Assembly (NCBI RefSeq): GCF_034427455.1
Contig: NZ_JAXQNN010000001.1
Span: 248,001-312,000 of the forward strand
Source of the DNA: Jeotgalibacillus haloalkalitolerans
Lineage (GTDB): Bacteria; Bacillota; Bacilli; Bacillales; Jeotgalibacillaceae
Length of the DNA stretch: 64,000 nt
Reading direction: 5' to 3'
Position 1 is the stretch's first letter, and each line of letters starts with the position of its first letter. Both the position numbers and the translations under genes were made by a program. The notes under the pieces are model-generated. The model ran no database searches. It had not been told where the DNA came from and saw only the letters and a list, made by a program, of their open reading frames with translations. Shown here in pieces: positions 24,984 through 32,911 of the stretch.

Positions 24984-25598
24984 AGTCTTTTCATAAGTCC
25001 ATACTGGTTGTTTATCAGAAGCTGCATAATGCCACACTGCAAGCGCAGCACCGCATGCGTCAATGGAGTGTGTCGTTTCTGCTACTTCGTCTGTAAGACC
25101 AGTCATCCCCTGCTCTTTTAGCCAGGTAAAGACTTTTGCTCTCATGACCGGGTCCTTTTTATAGTGAAGTGCAGGATCCGGATCACCCATCCGCAACCCG
25201 ATCGCGGCCCCGGGGTGAACCTCTACAATTTTAATCTTCTGATTTAAGCTTTGCAACATTCTCGTCAGCTGAATGCCTCTCAGTGTAATATATACCATTC
25301 TGGTCATGGTAGGCGTCATAATGGAGCTGCCGTTTAAACCGCCTGCTTTTAAGACGCTTCTGAGTGCTTTATCATGAGGACGGTCACCGCCGCCATCCTG
25401 ATAAGAAAGAGGTGCATCAATTCCGATGATAACTTCTGTTTCAGCTGAACAAGCCTGCACCAGATTCAGAATATCCTGATCTGAGGCATGCGTGATTGAT
25501 TTTTTTAGGGTCAGACCATCGTTCTTCATATAAAAAGCTGTGGCCACTGTATCCTGGTAGTTAGCTGGACCTGATAAGTCTATTCCAATGATGATCAT
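24951..25598 (-). CDS. DUF429 family protein, predicted RNase H-fold nuclease
   Basis: 215-residue protein with the RNase H-like first strand IIIGIDLSGPANYQDT, second acidic strand EVIIGIDAPLSYQ, EVHPGAA and a final HSIDACGAALAVWHYA, where the acidic residues of the DUF429 active centre lie. Biochemical role is not established for the family. Start 25598 follows GAGGAGAG; a longer frame adds 38 residues without support. Confidence 0.75.
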   Translation of the reverse strand: MIIIGIDLSGPANYQDTVATAFYMKNDGLTLKKSITHASDQDILNLVQACSAETEVIIGIDAPLSYQDGGGDRPHDKALRSVLKAGGLNGSSIMTPTMTRMVYITLRGIQLTRMLQSLNQKIKIVEVHPGAAIGLRMGDPDPALHYKKDPVMRAKVFTWLKEQGMTGLTDEVAETTHSIDACGAALAVWHYAASDKQPVWTYEKTSAAHPFVMCC

Positions 25599-25773
25599 AG
25601 AGACTCTCCTCTGGCATGTATTTCTATTCATCATATCAGCTTCAGAAATTGCGGAACAATTTTTGTGGGCGAAGGGGCCGTCAGTGTTCAAATCATTTCC
25701 CTGATGAACCAATTAAACTGAACATATCGTATCAAACCCTGACATCGCCATGAATAAAAGTGCGCTCCCTCAT

Positions 25774-25789
25774 AAGGACAAATGTCCTT
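25774..25789. promoter_or_regulatory. Perfect palindromic operator upstream of the MFS gene
   Basis: AAGGACAAATGTCCTT, 7-bp arms with a 2-bp centre. A -10-like TATGAT lies at 25802-25807, putting the palindrome near -33 and thus over the -35 region. The binding factor is unknown. Confidence 0.5.
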
Positions 25790-25877
25790 TTTCGGCCCTG
25801 CTATGATTAGCAGTAAAGGCTAAATAAGACAATGCGGTAGAGATTCACTGTAAAAAGCAGTAAGATTGAAAAAGCAC

Positions 25878-25905
25878 AGAGCTTTGCCACCCAAGGCAAA
25901 GCTCT
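25878..25905 (+). promoter_or_regulatory. Leader hairpin before the MFS gene
   Basis: AGAGCTTTGCC / GGCAAAGCTCT, 11-bp perfect stem with a 6-nt loop and TATTCTT after it, ends 27 bp before the start codon. It may be an attenuator within the leader started at the upstream promoter. The rest of this 334-bp gap holds nothing I recognise. Confidence 0.5.
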
Positions 25906-25932
25906 TATTCTTGAAACAAGCAGGTGGACAGC

Positions 25933-27087
25933 ATGAAAATCTGGTATTTAATTATTGCATTATTTCTTATATCTATTAACCTCAGACCGGCGATTACTTC
26001 AGTGGCGCCGCTTTTGGATACGATTCAGCAGGACCTGGGTATGAGTGGAACAACAGCGGGACTCCTGACCACGCTGCCTGTTCTGTGTATGGGGATTTTC
26101 GCTCCACTCGCCACTAAAATTAGCGAGCGGGTGGGGCTTGAACGCGGAATTTTTTATTCTCTCGTATTGATTACGATTGCCACTGCATTAAGAGGTTTTT
26201 TTGGTACGGTTCCTTTATTAATTGTCACAGCATTTTTAGCCGGTGTCGGTATTGGTGTGGCAGGTCCACTGGTGTCGGGCTTTATCAAACAGTATTTTCC
26301 AACGAAGCCGGGAGTAGTCGGTGTTTATACAGTTTCTATGGCGATTGGTGCAGGAAGTGCCACAGGTATATCAGCACCTATTTACGAATCAATCGGCAAC
26401 TGGGAGCCGGCCCTCGCGATCTGGGCAGTGCTTGGTCTGGCTGCAATGATTGTGTGGATCAGATTCCCCGGGAAAAAACAGTCCGGCCTGCCTGAAAAAA
26501 CACCATTGCCATGGACAAGTGGCAGAGCATGGCTGATTTTATTGTTTTTCGGATTAATGTCGAGTATTTTCTATTCTGTCACAGCATGGGGCGCTCCGAT
26601 TATTCAGAGTATGGGGTATAACTCAGTTGTTGCAGGTTCAATGTTAACTGCATTCGTCTTAATTCAGATTCCTTCTTCTTTTATCATTCCAAGTCTTGTT
26701 GCCAGGTTTGGTTATGTATTTCCAACACTGCTTGGCTGCACAGTCATTGAGCTTTCAGGCGTGATCCTGCTGATTTCAGACGGACACCCGCTGATTGCCA
26801 TGCTATTAATCGGACTTGGAGCAGGAGGTCTGTTTCCGCTGGCGCTGATGCTCCCAATTATCGAAACGAATTCTTATCAGAAAGCGAGCGCATGGGCGGC
26901 CATGTCACAGGGTGGCGGTTATGTCATTTCTGCACTCGGTCCGCTCGGAGTTGGTGCAGTATACGATGTCACAGGGAGCTATATTAACGCGCTTTATGGA
27001 ATGACCGCGATCATCTGTATGATGGGCGTGCTTCAGGTCATGCTATGGGTAACAGCTGAAAGCACCAGGTTAAAGAAACAGCGTTGA
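25933..27087 (+). CDS. MFS transporter, CynX/NimT family
   Basis: 384-residue, 12-helix major facilitator. The N-terminal ISINLRPAITSVAPLL is the signature of the CynX/NimT/YycB group, which includes cyanate and 2-nitroimidazole exporters. LATKISERVGLERGIF is the loop between helices 2 and 3. ATG 25933 is preferred over GTG 25924 because AGGTGG lies 7 bases before it. Substrate not predictable. A palindrome and a leader hairpin upstream suggest inducible expression. Confidence 0.85.
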   Translation: MKIWYLIIALFLISINLRPAITSVAPLLDTIQQDLGMSGTTAGLLTTLPVLCMGIFAPLATKISERVGLERGIFYSLVLITIATALRGFFGTVPLLIVTAFLAGVGIGVAGPLVSGFIKQYFPTKPGVVGVYTVSMAIGAGSATGISAPIYESIGNWEPALAIWAVLGLAAMIVWIRFPGKKQSGLPEKTPLPWTSGRAWLILLFFGLMSSIFYSVTAWGAPIIQSMGYNSVVAGSMLTAFVLIQIPSSFIIPSLVARFGYVFPTLLGCTVIELSGVILLISDGHPLIAMLLIGLGAGGLFPLALMLPIIETNSYQKASAWAAMSQGGGYVISALGPLGVGAVYDVTGSYINALYGMTAIICMMGVLQVMLWVTAESTRLKKQR

Positions 27088-27153
27088 TTTTACTGAGAAA
27101 GCCTGTGTAGATTTAACGGAACAGGGGTAAGTGAAGGATAGAGGTGGTTGAAT

Positions 27154-27486
27154 ATGAGAGCATATACTGATATCCGTTCAGATGAAGAGCTGGATCATAT
27201 GATGAATCAACCGTTAAGTGTTGTCTATATCTCAAGAAATGGCTGCAGTGTCTGTCATGCGCTCCTTCCAAAAATCCAGCAGGTAATGGAAACGTATCCC
27301 GGGGTTGAATTCGGTCACATTACTGCAGATGATTATGAAGAGGTTGCAGGGAAACTGTCGATTTTCACTGTGCCGGTTGTGCTGATCTTTTCTGAAGGAA
27401 AAGAGCTATTAAGAGATGCCCGTTTTATCCGGATTGATGAGTTCAGGGAATCATTAGATAAAATGACTGTTCTTCTCGAACGGTAA
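27154..27486 (+). CDS. Thioredoxin-like protein with CSVC active site
   Basis: 110-residue thioredoxin-fold protein without signal peptide. Redox motif C31-S-V-C34 follows SVVYISRNG; the cis-Pro loop is FTVPVVL. The dipeptide SV replaces GP, so its redox potential will differ from thioredoxin. Similar to small YtpP/YbbN-like proteins of Bacilli. ATG 27154 is 6 bases after GAGGTGG. The next operon encodes an iron exporter controlled by PerR, so a shared stress theme is possible but the terminator between them separates transcription. Confidence 0.82.
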   Translation: MRAYTDIRSDEELDHMMNQPLSVVYISRNGCSVCHALLPKIQQVMETYPGVEFGHITADDYEEVAGKLSIFTVPVVLIFSEGKELLRDARFIRIDEFRESLDKMTVLLER

Positions 27487-27514
27487 AAAGGCAGGCTGAT
27501 ATGCTTGCCTTTTT
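27485..27514 (+). terminator. Terminator of the thioredoxin-like gene
   Basis: AAAAAGGCAGGC / GCTTGCCTTTTT with one mismatch and a 6-nt loop; T5 follows. Confidence 0.9.
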
Positions 27515-27540
27515 GCGATCTGTTTATTATCATTACTACA

Positions 27541-27555
27541 TTATAATTATTATAA
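27541..27555. promoter_or_regulatory. Perfect PerR box at the fetAB promoter
   Basis: TTATAATTATTATAA equals the PerR consensus TTATAAT-N-ATTATAA at every position. Fur boxes carry G/C at the positions that are A/T here. It overlaps a TATAAT and ends 25 bp before the start codon, so PerR would repress until peroxide oxidises it. Confidence 0.85.
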
Positions 27556-27579
27556 ATAAGAGAAAAGGAAGTAATGGTC

Positions 27580-28311
27580 ATGACAAAGGATACGAAGGCT
27601 GCGATACAGTTCAGCCATGTCAATTATCAATCAGGCGATACAAAAATATTACATGATATCACCGGCTGGTTCCCTAAGAACAGAATCACAACACTTGTAG
27701 GACCATCCGGAGCGGGTAAAACGACGCTTTTCAGACTATGTAACGGGCTTATTTCCCCGGACTCAGGTGAGATCTATATAGATGATCAGAAAATTTCGTC
27801 GTACAATCCGGTGGAACTCAGAAGAAAGGTAGGAATTGCGCTGCAAACTGCTGTCATGGTGCCGGGCACCGTGCGTAAAAATATGGCGCTGCCTTTTGAG
27901 CTTCAGGGAAAAGAACTGCCTGAGGAAACAGCGGAAGAGATGATCAAACTGGTCGGACTTGATAAAAGCTATCTTGACCGTGATGCAAAGGATCTATCGG
28001 GTGGACAGCGTCAGAAGGTTTCGATTGCCCGGACACTTGTAATGAAGCCTGAAATCCTGCTGCTGGATGAAATTACGTCATCACTTGACCGCGTATCACA
28101 GCAGGAAATCGAAGAATTAATCGTCAGAATCAATCACACCTATCAAACGACAATTATGTGGATAACACATAATCTGAAACAGGCACTATCCATCGGTGAA
28201 TACACGTGGGTCATGATGGATGGAGAGCTTGTGGAAACAGGTGAAAGCAGTCTGCTGAAAGATCCGCAGAACAAGAGAGTTCAGACCTTTGTAAAGGGGG
28301 AAGCAGAATGA
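27580..28311 (+). CDS. fetA: Iron efflux ABC transporter ATPase, FetA-like
   Basis: 243-residue ABC ATPase. Walker A GPSGAGKTT, Q-loop IALQTAV, signature LSGGQRQK, Walker B ILLLDEITSSLD and the switch His in ITHNLKQA are all intact. It pairs with a FetB/YbbM-type membrane subunit overlapped by 4 bases, which identifies the family; in E. coli FetAB exports iron and raises peroxide resistance. ATG 27580 is chosen (8 bases from AAGGAAG); ATG 27574 is too close. The PerR box upstream supports an oxidative-stress and iron role. Confidence 0.85.
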   Translation: MTKDTKAAIQFSHVNYQSGDTKILHDITGWFPKNRITTLVGPSGAGKTTLFRLCNGLISPDSGEIYIDDQKISSYNPVELRRKVGIALQTAVMVPGTVRKNMALPFELQGKELPEETAEEMIKLVGLDKSYLDRDAKDLSGGQRQKVSIARTLVMKPEILLLDEITSSLDRVSQQEIEELIVRINHTYQTTIMWITHNLKQALSIGEYTWVMMDGELVETGESSLLKDPQNKRVQTFVKGEAE

Positions 28312-29066
28312 GTTTTCTATTACTTGGTTTATCCCTCATTTTCGTATTAATTCCCCTTCTTTTATCAAAGACACTGAACCTTGGACTTGAAAAGGATGCT
28401 GTCGTGGCGACAATCAGAGCGATCATTCAGCTCCTTGCAGTCGGTTATATTCTGCAGTTTGTGTTTGATGCTGAGAACTTTTTCTATATCTTTTTAATGG
28501 TTGTCTTAATTATTGGTGCAGCGGTTCAGAATGCACGTAAAAAAGGTGTTTCAATCAAAGGGATTACATGGAAGCTGATTGTCACGTTTGTCTTTATTGA
28601 AGTCTTGACGCAGGGCATTTTACTCGGCCTGAATATTACACCTGCGACTGCACAGTACATTATTCCAATCAGCGGCATGGTGATCGGAAATTCAATGGTC
28701 TTATCAATTCTGTTTTTAAACCGCTTTACTTCTGAAATTGAATCCAGGGAAAGTGAAACTGAACTGATTCTGTCATTAGGCGGAACACCGAAGCAGGCGA
28801 TTCACCGCCCGCTGATCTCATCAATTCAGGCAAGCACCATCCCGACGATCGAAAGTCAGAAGACGATAGGTCTGGTGCAGCTTCCCGGTATGATGAGCGG
28901 TCAGATTATTGCAGGGGCAGATCCGCTGCAGGCTGTCATGTTCCAGCTGTTGATCATCTTTCTTTTACTGACGACAGCTGTCGTGACAAGTGCGATGCTT
29001 GGATTCCTGTCTTACCCGACGCTGTTTAATGAGCGGATGCAGCTGCTGAAGCCTCAGAAAAAATAA
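28308..29066 (+). CDS. fetB: Iron efflux ABC transporter permease, FetB-like
   Basis: 252-residue membrane protein of the FetB/UPF0014 family with about seven hydrophobic helices. Family motifs seen: AVVATIRAIIQLLAVGYIL, PISGMVIGNSMV, ELILSLGGTPKQA and the cytosolic coupling segment IQASTIPTIESQKTIGLVQLPGMMSGQIIAG. The start ATGA overlaps the ATPase stop, so translation is coupled. Exports ferrous iron by homology; other metals are possible. Confidence 0.87.
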   Translation: MSFLLLGLSLIFVLIPLLLSKTLNLGLEKDAVVATIRAIIQLLAVGYILQFVFDAENFFYIFLMVVLIIGAAVQNARKKGVSIKGITWKLIVTFVFIEVLTQGILLGLNITPATAQYIIPISGMVIGNSMVLSILFLNRFTSEIESRESETELILSLGGTPKQAIHRPLISSIQASTIPTIESQKTIGLVQLPGMMSGQIIAGADPLQAVMFQLLIIFLLLTTAVVTSAMLGFLSYPTLFNERMQLLKPQKK

Positions 29067-29106
29067 AGCAAATAATTTTTGCGTAGACGCACACCTGGAA
29101 TGGTCG

Positions 29107-29112
29107 TATAAT
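29107..29112 (+). promoter_or_regulatory. -10 box of the riboswitch transcript
   Basis: TATAAT, with TAGACG 17 bp upstream (29084-29089) as a moderate -35. This would start transcription about 29119, a few bases before the aptamer. Confidence 0.65.
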
Positions 29113-29122
29113 TTTTAAAAAT

Positions 29123-29212
29123 GAATCTGATAAGGGCAAACTTCTCCGAAAGGGAAGGACGCAAAGCTGTGAGCCTGTGTGGTATTCATATGGTTGTCTG
29201 GCTGCCGGGTTC
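29123..29212 (+). ncRNA. Cyclic di-GMP-I (GEMM-I) riboswitch aptamer
   Basis: The conserved GEMM-I core is present in order: AGGGCAAAC, a P2 arm capped by the GAAA tetraloop in CTCCGAAAGGG, GGACGCAAAGC, a second arm (P3) with GAGCC...GGCTGCC, then CGGGTTC. P1 forms between GAATCTG (29123-29129) and CGGGTTC (29206-29212), 7 bp with two G-U pairs. Downstream, GGGTTC (29207-29212) can pair instead with GGACCC (29223-29228), so aptamer and platform exclude each other. ACCT (29229-29232) can also pair with AGGT over the start codon. The exact ligand (c-di-GMP versus the cGAMP variant) was not resolved. It controls the secreted protein at 29251. Confidence 0.93.
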
Positions 29213-29250
29213 TCATTCTGTGGGACCCACCTTATAGAATGGAGGACCAG

Positions 29251-30123
29251 GTGAAAAAGGTTATTTGTTCTGCGCTGTTATGTCTGATTGTGGGAATGGT
29301 GTGCAGTATGGCGATGCCGGTAAAAGCTTCAACGATTGAAAAAGCTACATGGTTATGGAATCCGTGGTCTCTAATTGATGGAACGACTGAGACACTGGAC
29401 TTTTTGTCTGAAAAGCAGGTAACAAAAGTGTACGTACAGATCGATCGGGATGTTTCTGCTGACGTCTACCGTTCGTTTATTAAAGGCGCAACTGCAAGAG
29501 GAATTGATGTATATGCGCTCGATGGTGCACCTGACTGGGCCGCACCAAAAGGGTATCTCCAGCTCAGGCAGTTACTCGGCTGGGTTGAGCAATATCAGCA
29601 GGCTTCAGCAAACGAATCGGATTTTAAAGGTATTCACCTGGATGTAGAGCCATACCTGTATAGCGGATGGAATTCGAAGCGGGTAACTGTCGTTAAAGCC
29701 TATCAATCTCTCATTAAAGAAGCCTCAGTTAAAGCAGTTCAGCTGAATATTCGTATGGAAGCGGACGTTCCTTTCTGGTTTGACGAGATCAAATTCAAAA
29801 ACACCTACGGAAGCGGGCTGCTGTCTGACTGGGTTCAGCAGCATACTGACGGAATTACAATTATGGCTTACCGTGATTCAGCTGCAGCGATTACGCCTAT
29901 AGTGCTGCATGAACTGGCGGTTGGTGATCAGCTTGGAAAACCTGTTGTGATCGGTGTAGAGACAGGTCAGACAAGTGAAGGTGAGTATCTTACGTTTATT
30001 CAGGAAGGCGAAGCTGTAATGAATAGCGAGCTTGAAAAAGTAGTTCAGCAGGTAAAGAGTTTTCAGAGCTTTAATGGTTTTGCCATTCATCATACTGAGA
30101 GCTGGAAAGCCCTAAAGCCTTAA
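29251..30123 (+). CDS. Secreted TIM-barrel protein under c-di-GMP riboswitch control
   Basis: 290-residue protein with a signal peptide (KKVICSALLCLIVGMVCSMA, cleavage likely after VKA). The rest alternates strands and helices like a glycosidase barrel: VTKVYVQIDRD, IDVYALDGAPDW, GIHLDVEPYLY (a DxE pair as in GH18/GH25-like enzymes), VQLNIRMEADVPFW, DGITIMAYRD, KPVVIGVETGQ and GFAIHHTESW. I know no name for it; probable carbohydrate-active enzyme. GTG 29251 follows GGAGG by 5 bases; an ATG at 29239 lacks such a site. It precedes a cyclase-glycosyltransferase operon, separated by a terminator, which suggests a role in making or trimming the same polymer. Confidence 0.8.
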   Translation: MKKVICSALLCLIVGMVCSMAMPVKASTIEKATWLWNPWSLIDGTTETLDFLSEKQVTKVYVQIDRDVSADVYRSFIKGATARGIDVYALDGAPDWAAPKGYLQLRQLLGWVEQYQQASANESDFKGIHLDVEPYLYSGWNSKRVTVVKAYQSLIKEASVKAVQLNIRMEADVPFWFDEIKFKNTYGSGLLSDWVQQHTDGITIMAYRDSAAAITPIVLHELAVGDQLGKPVVIGVETGQTSEGEYLTFIQEGEAVMNSELEKVVQQVKSFQSFNGFAIHHTESWKALKP

Positions 30124-30130
30124 ATAATAA

Positions 30131-30165
30131 AGAACTTTCCCAAAATTTGAGGGAAAGTTCTTTTT
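30131..30165 (+). terminator. Terminator of the riboswitch-controlled gene
   Basis: AGAACTTTCCC / GGGAAAGTTCT, 11-bp perfect stem with a 9-nt loop and T5. Confidence 0.92.
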
Positions 30166-30248
30166 CATTGTTAAAAGAGTTGTATAATAGGGAAAAAAGA
30201 ACGAAAAAGAGCAATGGAAATACGAACATTTACATAGGATGTGGGCAT

Positions 30249-31877
30249 ATGAGTACAAAATATCAGGAGATGTTAAATAAACGTATTGAACAGACAGTAA
30301 TGGAGTGGAGTGCAAAACATGCTGTCACTGAAGATGAATGCTATCGCTTTTTCCATGGATTAAAAGGAACAGCCGGGACGATTGGATTGACAGCGTTGTC
30401 TGATCAGGCTGAAAAAGCCCTGGCAGAGCTGGAGGAAGACGGCACGCGGATCCTCACGGGGGAAGAATGGCGGAAATTCTTTGCGCATGATCAAATAAAA
30501 GCATTCACGCAGGAAGCGGCAACCATTGAGCAGCTGGAAGAGATTCAGGGGGAACTGGATGATCAGCCTGAATCAGTGCCCTTTATCCTGATGATTGAAA
30601 AAGATGTTGAGTTCATTAAAAGAATGAAAGGCTTCCTTGAAGAGAATGCCTTTCAAGTCATTACAACGATGACACTTTCAAAAGGCCTTGAACATTACTA
30701 TGACCTTTCACCGGATCTGCTGATTGTTGATCTGGATTTATTATCTGAAGGGGAAGAATTACTGATCAGTGAAATGATGAAAAAAGCGAGAAAAGATTTA
30801 ACGCCGATTATTTTAGTCAGTGGTGAGCTTACAGACGAGAAAAGAATAGCGGCTTATGAGATGGGTGTGCTTGATGTAATTGGTAAGCCGATTAATGAAA
30901 ATATCATTATTCCTTTTTTAAGGAACAGGATATTCCAGCGCAACATGCTGCTTGGACAAATCAGGAATGACTTTTTGACTGGTGCGTTAAAAAGAGATTG
31001 TCTTGAGCATGAAGTGCTGCAGGTGACGAAAAAAATGCTTGAAGGGGAAACGGGATCTGCTGTTTTTGCGATGGTTGACCTGGATCATTTTAAGCAGGTG
31101 AATGATACTTATGGACATCCGGCAGGGGATGAAGTGTTGAGAACCTTTGCAAAAATCATTTTGGAAACAAAGGATCCGGCAGACCGGCTGATCCGCTTTG
31201 GGGGAGAAGAATTTTCTGTTGTATTCCCTGAGTCAACTTACGAGGAAGCTGAGAAAAAGATTCAGAACTGGCGTGAGGCTTTCAATCAGCATGTATTTTC
31301 ATCAGGTGAACAGGAATTTAACGTTCAATTTTCCGCTGGTCTGAATGAATGGCATGGTGCCGTTCATATCAAGGAAATTCTCGAGTGTGCGGATAAATCT
31401 CTTTATTACGCAAAAGAAAATGGACGTAATTGTACTGTCCGGTACTCAGAAGTCATCAAATTACAACTTGCAACCGAGCAGATGGTGCTGATTGTGGTGG
31501 ATGATGATGAACTGGTGAGAGAAATGCTGAAGGATCATTTTGAAAGGCGCGGAAAAGTTGGCGGTCGCTCAGTGGATGTTAAAACGTATGCAAATGGCGT
31601 GGATTTTCTTCAGGGTGACTGGTATACAGCGGGGAAGAAATATATGATTCTGCTGGATGGCATGATGCCAAAGATGGACGGAATAGAAGTGCTCGCAAAG
31701 CTGAGAGAAGCATATGGCACGAGAAATATACTTGTTTCAATGCTGACGGCGAGACAGGGTGATCAGGAGGTTGAACGGGCATTGGGACTCGGTGCTGATG
31801 ATTATATGGTGAAGCCTTTTAACGTAAGGGAAGTGGCTTCAAGAATTGACCGTATGATGGAAAGGATGTTCAGTTAA
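30249..31877 (+). CDS. Hybrid diguanylate cyclase: Hpt-REC-GGDEF-REC
   Basis: 542-residue cytoplasmic signalling protein. Order: Hpt domain with phospho-acceptor H36 in FFHGLKGTAGTIGL; a receiver domain (about 115-230) with D161 in LIVDLD; a GGDEF domain (about 245-400) with intact GGEEF at 318-322 and VDLDHFKQVNDTYGH, so it should make c-di-GMP; and a second receiver (about 410-540) with D470 in ILLDGMMPKMDG. The product-inhibition site RxxD is replaced by DPAD, so feedback inhibition is probably absent. No histidine kinase gene is near, so phosphate must come from elsewhere. The start at 30249 follows AGGATGTGGG. Its stop overlaps the next start (TAATG); it leads the operon with the glycosyltransferase. 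Confidence 0.9.
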   Translation: MSTKYQEMLNKRIEQTVMEWSAKHAVTEDECYRFFHGLKGTAGTIGLTALSDQAEKALAELEEDGTRILTGEEWRKFFAHDQIKAFTQEAATIEQLEEIQGELDDQPESVPFILMIEKDVEFIKRMKGFLEENAFQVITTMTLSKGLEHYYDLSPDLLIVDLDLLSEGEELLISEMMKKARKDLTPIILVSGELTDEKRIAAYEMGVLDVIGKPINENIIIPFLRNRIFQRNMLLGQIRNDFLTGALKRDCLEHEVLQVTKKMLEGETGSAVFAMVDLDHFKQVNDTYGHPAGDEVLRTFAKIILETKDPADRLIRFGGEEFSVVFPESTYEEAEKKIQNWREAFNQHVFSSGEQEFNVQFSAGLNEWHGAVHIKEILECADKSLYYAKENGRNCTVRYSEVIKLQLATEQMVLIVVDDDELVREMLKDHFERRGKVGGRSVDVKTYANGVDFLQGDWYTAGKKYMILLDGMMPKMDGIEVLAKLREAYGTRNILVSMLTARQGDQEVERALGLGADDYMVKPFNVREVASRIDRMMERMFS

Positions 31878-32911
31878 TGGTCACAGTAGTGCTATGGATT
31901 TCAGGTGTGTTTTTGCTGCTGCAGGTCGCTTTGTTGATCTATTTATCACTCATGAAGCAAAAAGGAATCCGAACCGATCAGGAGGTCTCCGGGGTTTATC
32001 AGCAAGTGCTGAGTCCTTACCTTGCATATTTAGCAGGGGAGAACGATCATGAACCGGATCTGCCGTCAGATGAGCAGGTTCGTGTAAAAGTACTCGAAAA
32101 GCTCCTTTCAGGATATGCTTCAAATATCAAAGGAGCGGAGAATGAAAAACGTATGAGCCATACAGCTGAGCGCTTTCTGGCTGATCATTACAGGGGTATT
32201 CTGCTGAAAGGAAGCTGGGCAGAGCGTGTGAATACTCTCTTCTTCATTGAAGATTTTCATCTGAAAACGCTCCAGTCAGAAGTGAAGAAACATTATCTCT
32301 CACTGAAGGATGAGGATGAAGAGTATAGGCAGTCACTTCGTGTTCTGGCTTCATTTGGTGATGAGAGCGTTCTGCAGGTGCTGAAAAGCGGGGAAGCTAT
32401 TTCAATCGGGTTCATGAAGGAATGCTTGAGGAGACTGCCGGGAAGTTCTTTAGAACAATTGAAAGCAGATCAGGAGCTGCCTGTTCCGGTAAAGCTTGGC
32501 ATGATCTCTTATTTTGGTGAGACGGGATTTTATGAGCACTTGCCATATGTCGAAGCTCATATTCAGCATAAAGAAAAGGAAGTCCGGCTGAAATCTCTCG
32601 CTGCTTTATGCCAGTACAGATATATTTCATCAGCGGATAAAATCTCTCCATTTCTGACTTCTGATTTGTGGGAGGAGAGAATGTACGCTGCCCGTCTTTC
32701 GGGGCTCCTTCAACTGACGAGATATTCCACCTCCTTAATGCAGCTCGCCGGCGATCCGAACTGGTGGGTGCGCTTTGCTGCTTGTGAAGCGCTGAAGCAA
32801 ATGCCGGACGGTGAAATCCTGCTGACTTTTGCAGCGGAAGGGCATGAAGATCTGTATGCAAGAGATATGGCCAAACAGCTTCAAACGTTGAGAACGGGGG
32901 TGGGCAGATAA
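31877..32911 (+). CDS. Membrane-anchored HEAT-repeat protein
   Basis: 344-residue protein with one N-terminal membrane helix (residues 3-25, VVLWISGVFLLLQVALLIYL) and a cytosolic body of helical pairs that read as HEAT-like repeats (SLRVLASFGDESVLQVLKSG, EVRLKSLAALCQYRYI, WEERMYAARLSGLLQL, NWWVRFAACEALKQMPDGE). Starts and stops overlap its neighbours by one base on both sides (TAATG), so it is translationally coupled to the cyclase before it and the glycosyltransferase after it. No catalytic motif. I infer a scaffold or regulator bridging cyclase and synthase at the membrane, taking the place that PilZ or degenerate GGDEF receptors have in related operons. Confidence 0.8.
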   Translation: MVTVVLWISGVFLLLQVALLIYLSLMKQKGIRTDQEVSGVYQQVLSPYLAYLAGENDHEPDLPSDEQVRVKVLEKLLSGYASNIKGAENEKRMSHTAERFLADHYRGILLKGSWAERVNTLFFIEDFHLKTLQSEVKKHYLSLKDEDEEYRQSLRVLASFGDESVLQVLKSGEAISIGFMKECLRRLPGSSLEQLKADQELPVPVKLGMISYFGETGFYEHLPYVEAHIQHKEKEVRLKSLAALCQYRYISSADKISPFLTSDLWEERMYAARLSGLLQLTRYSTSLMQLAGDPNWWVRFAACEALKQMPDGEILLTFAAEGHEDLYARDMAKQLQTLRTGVGR

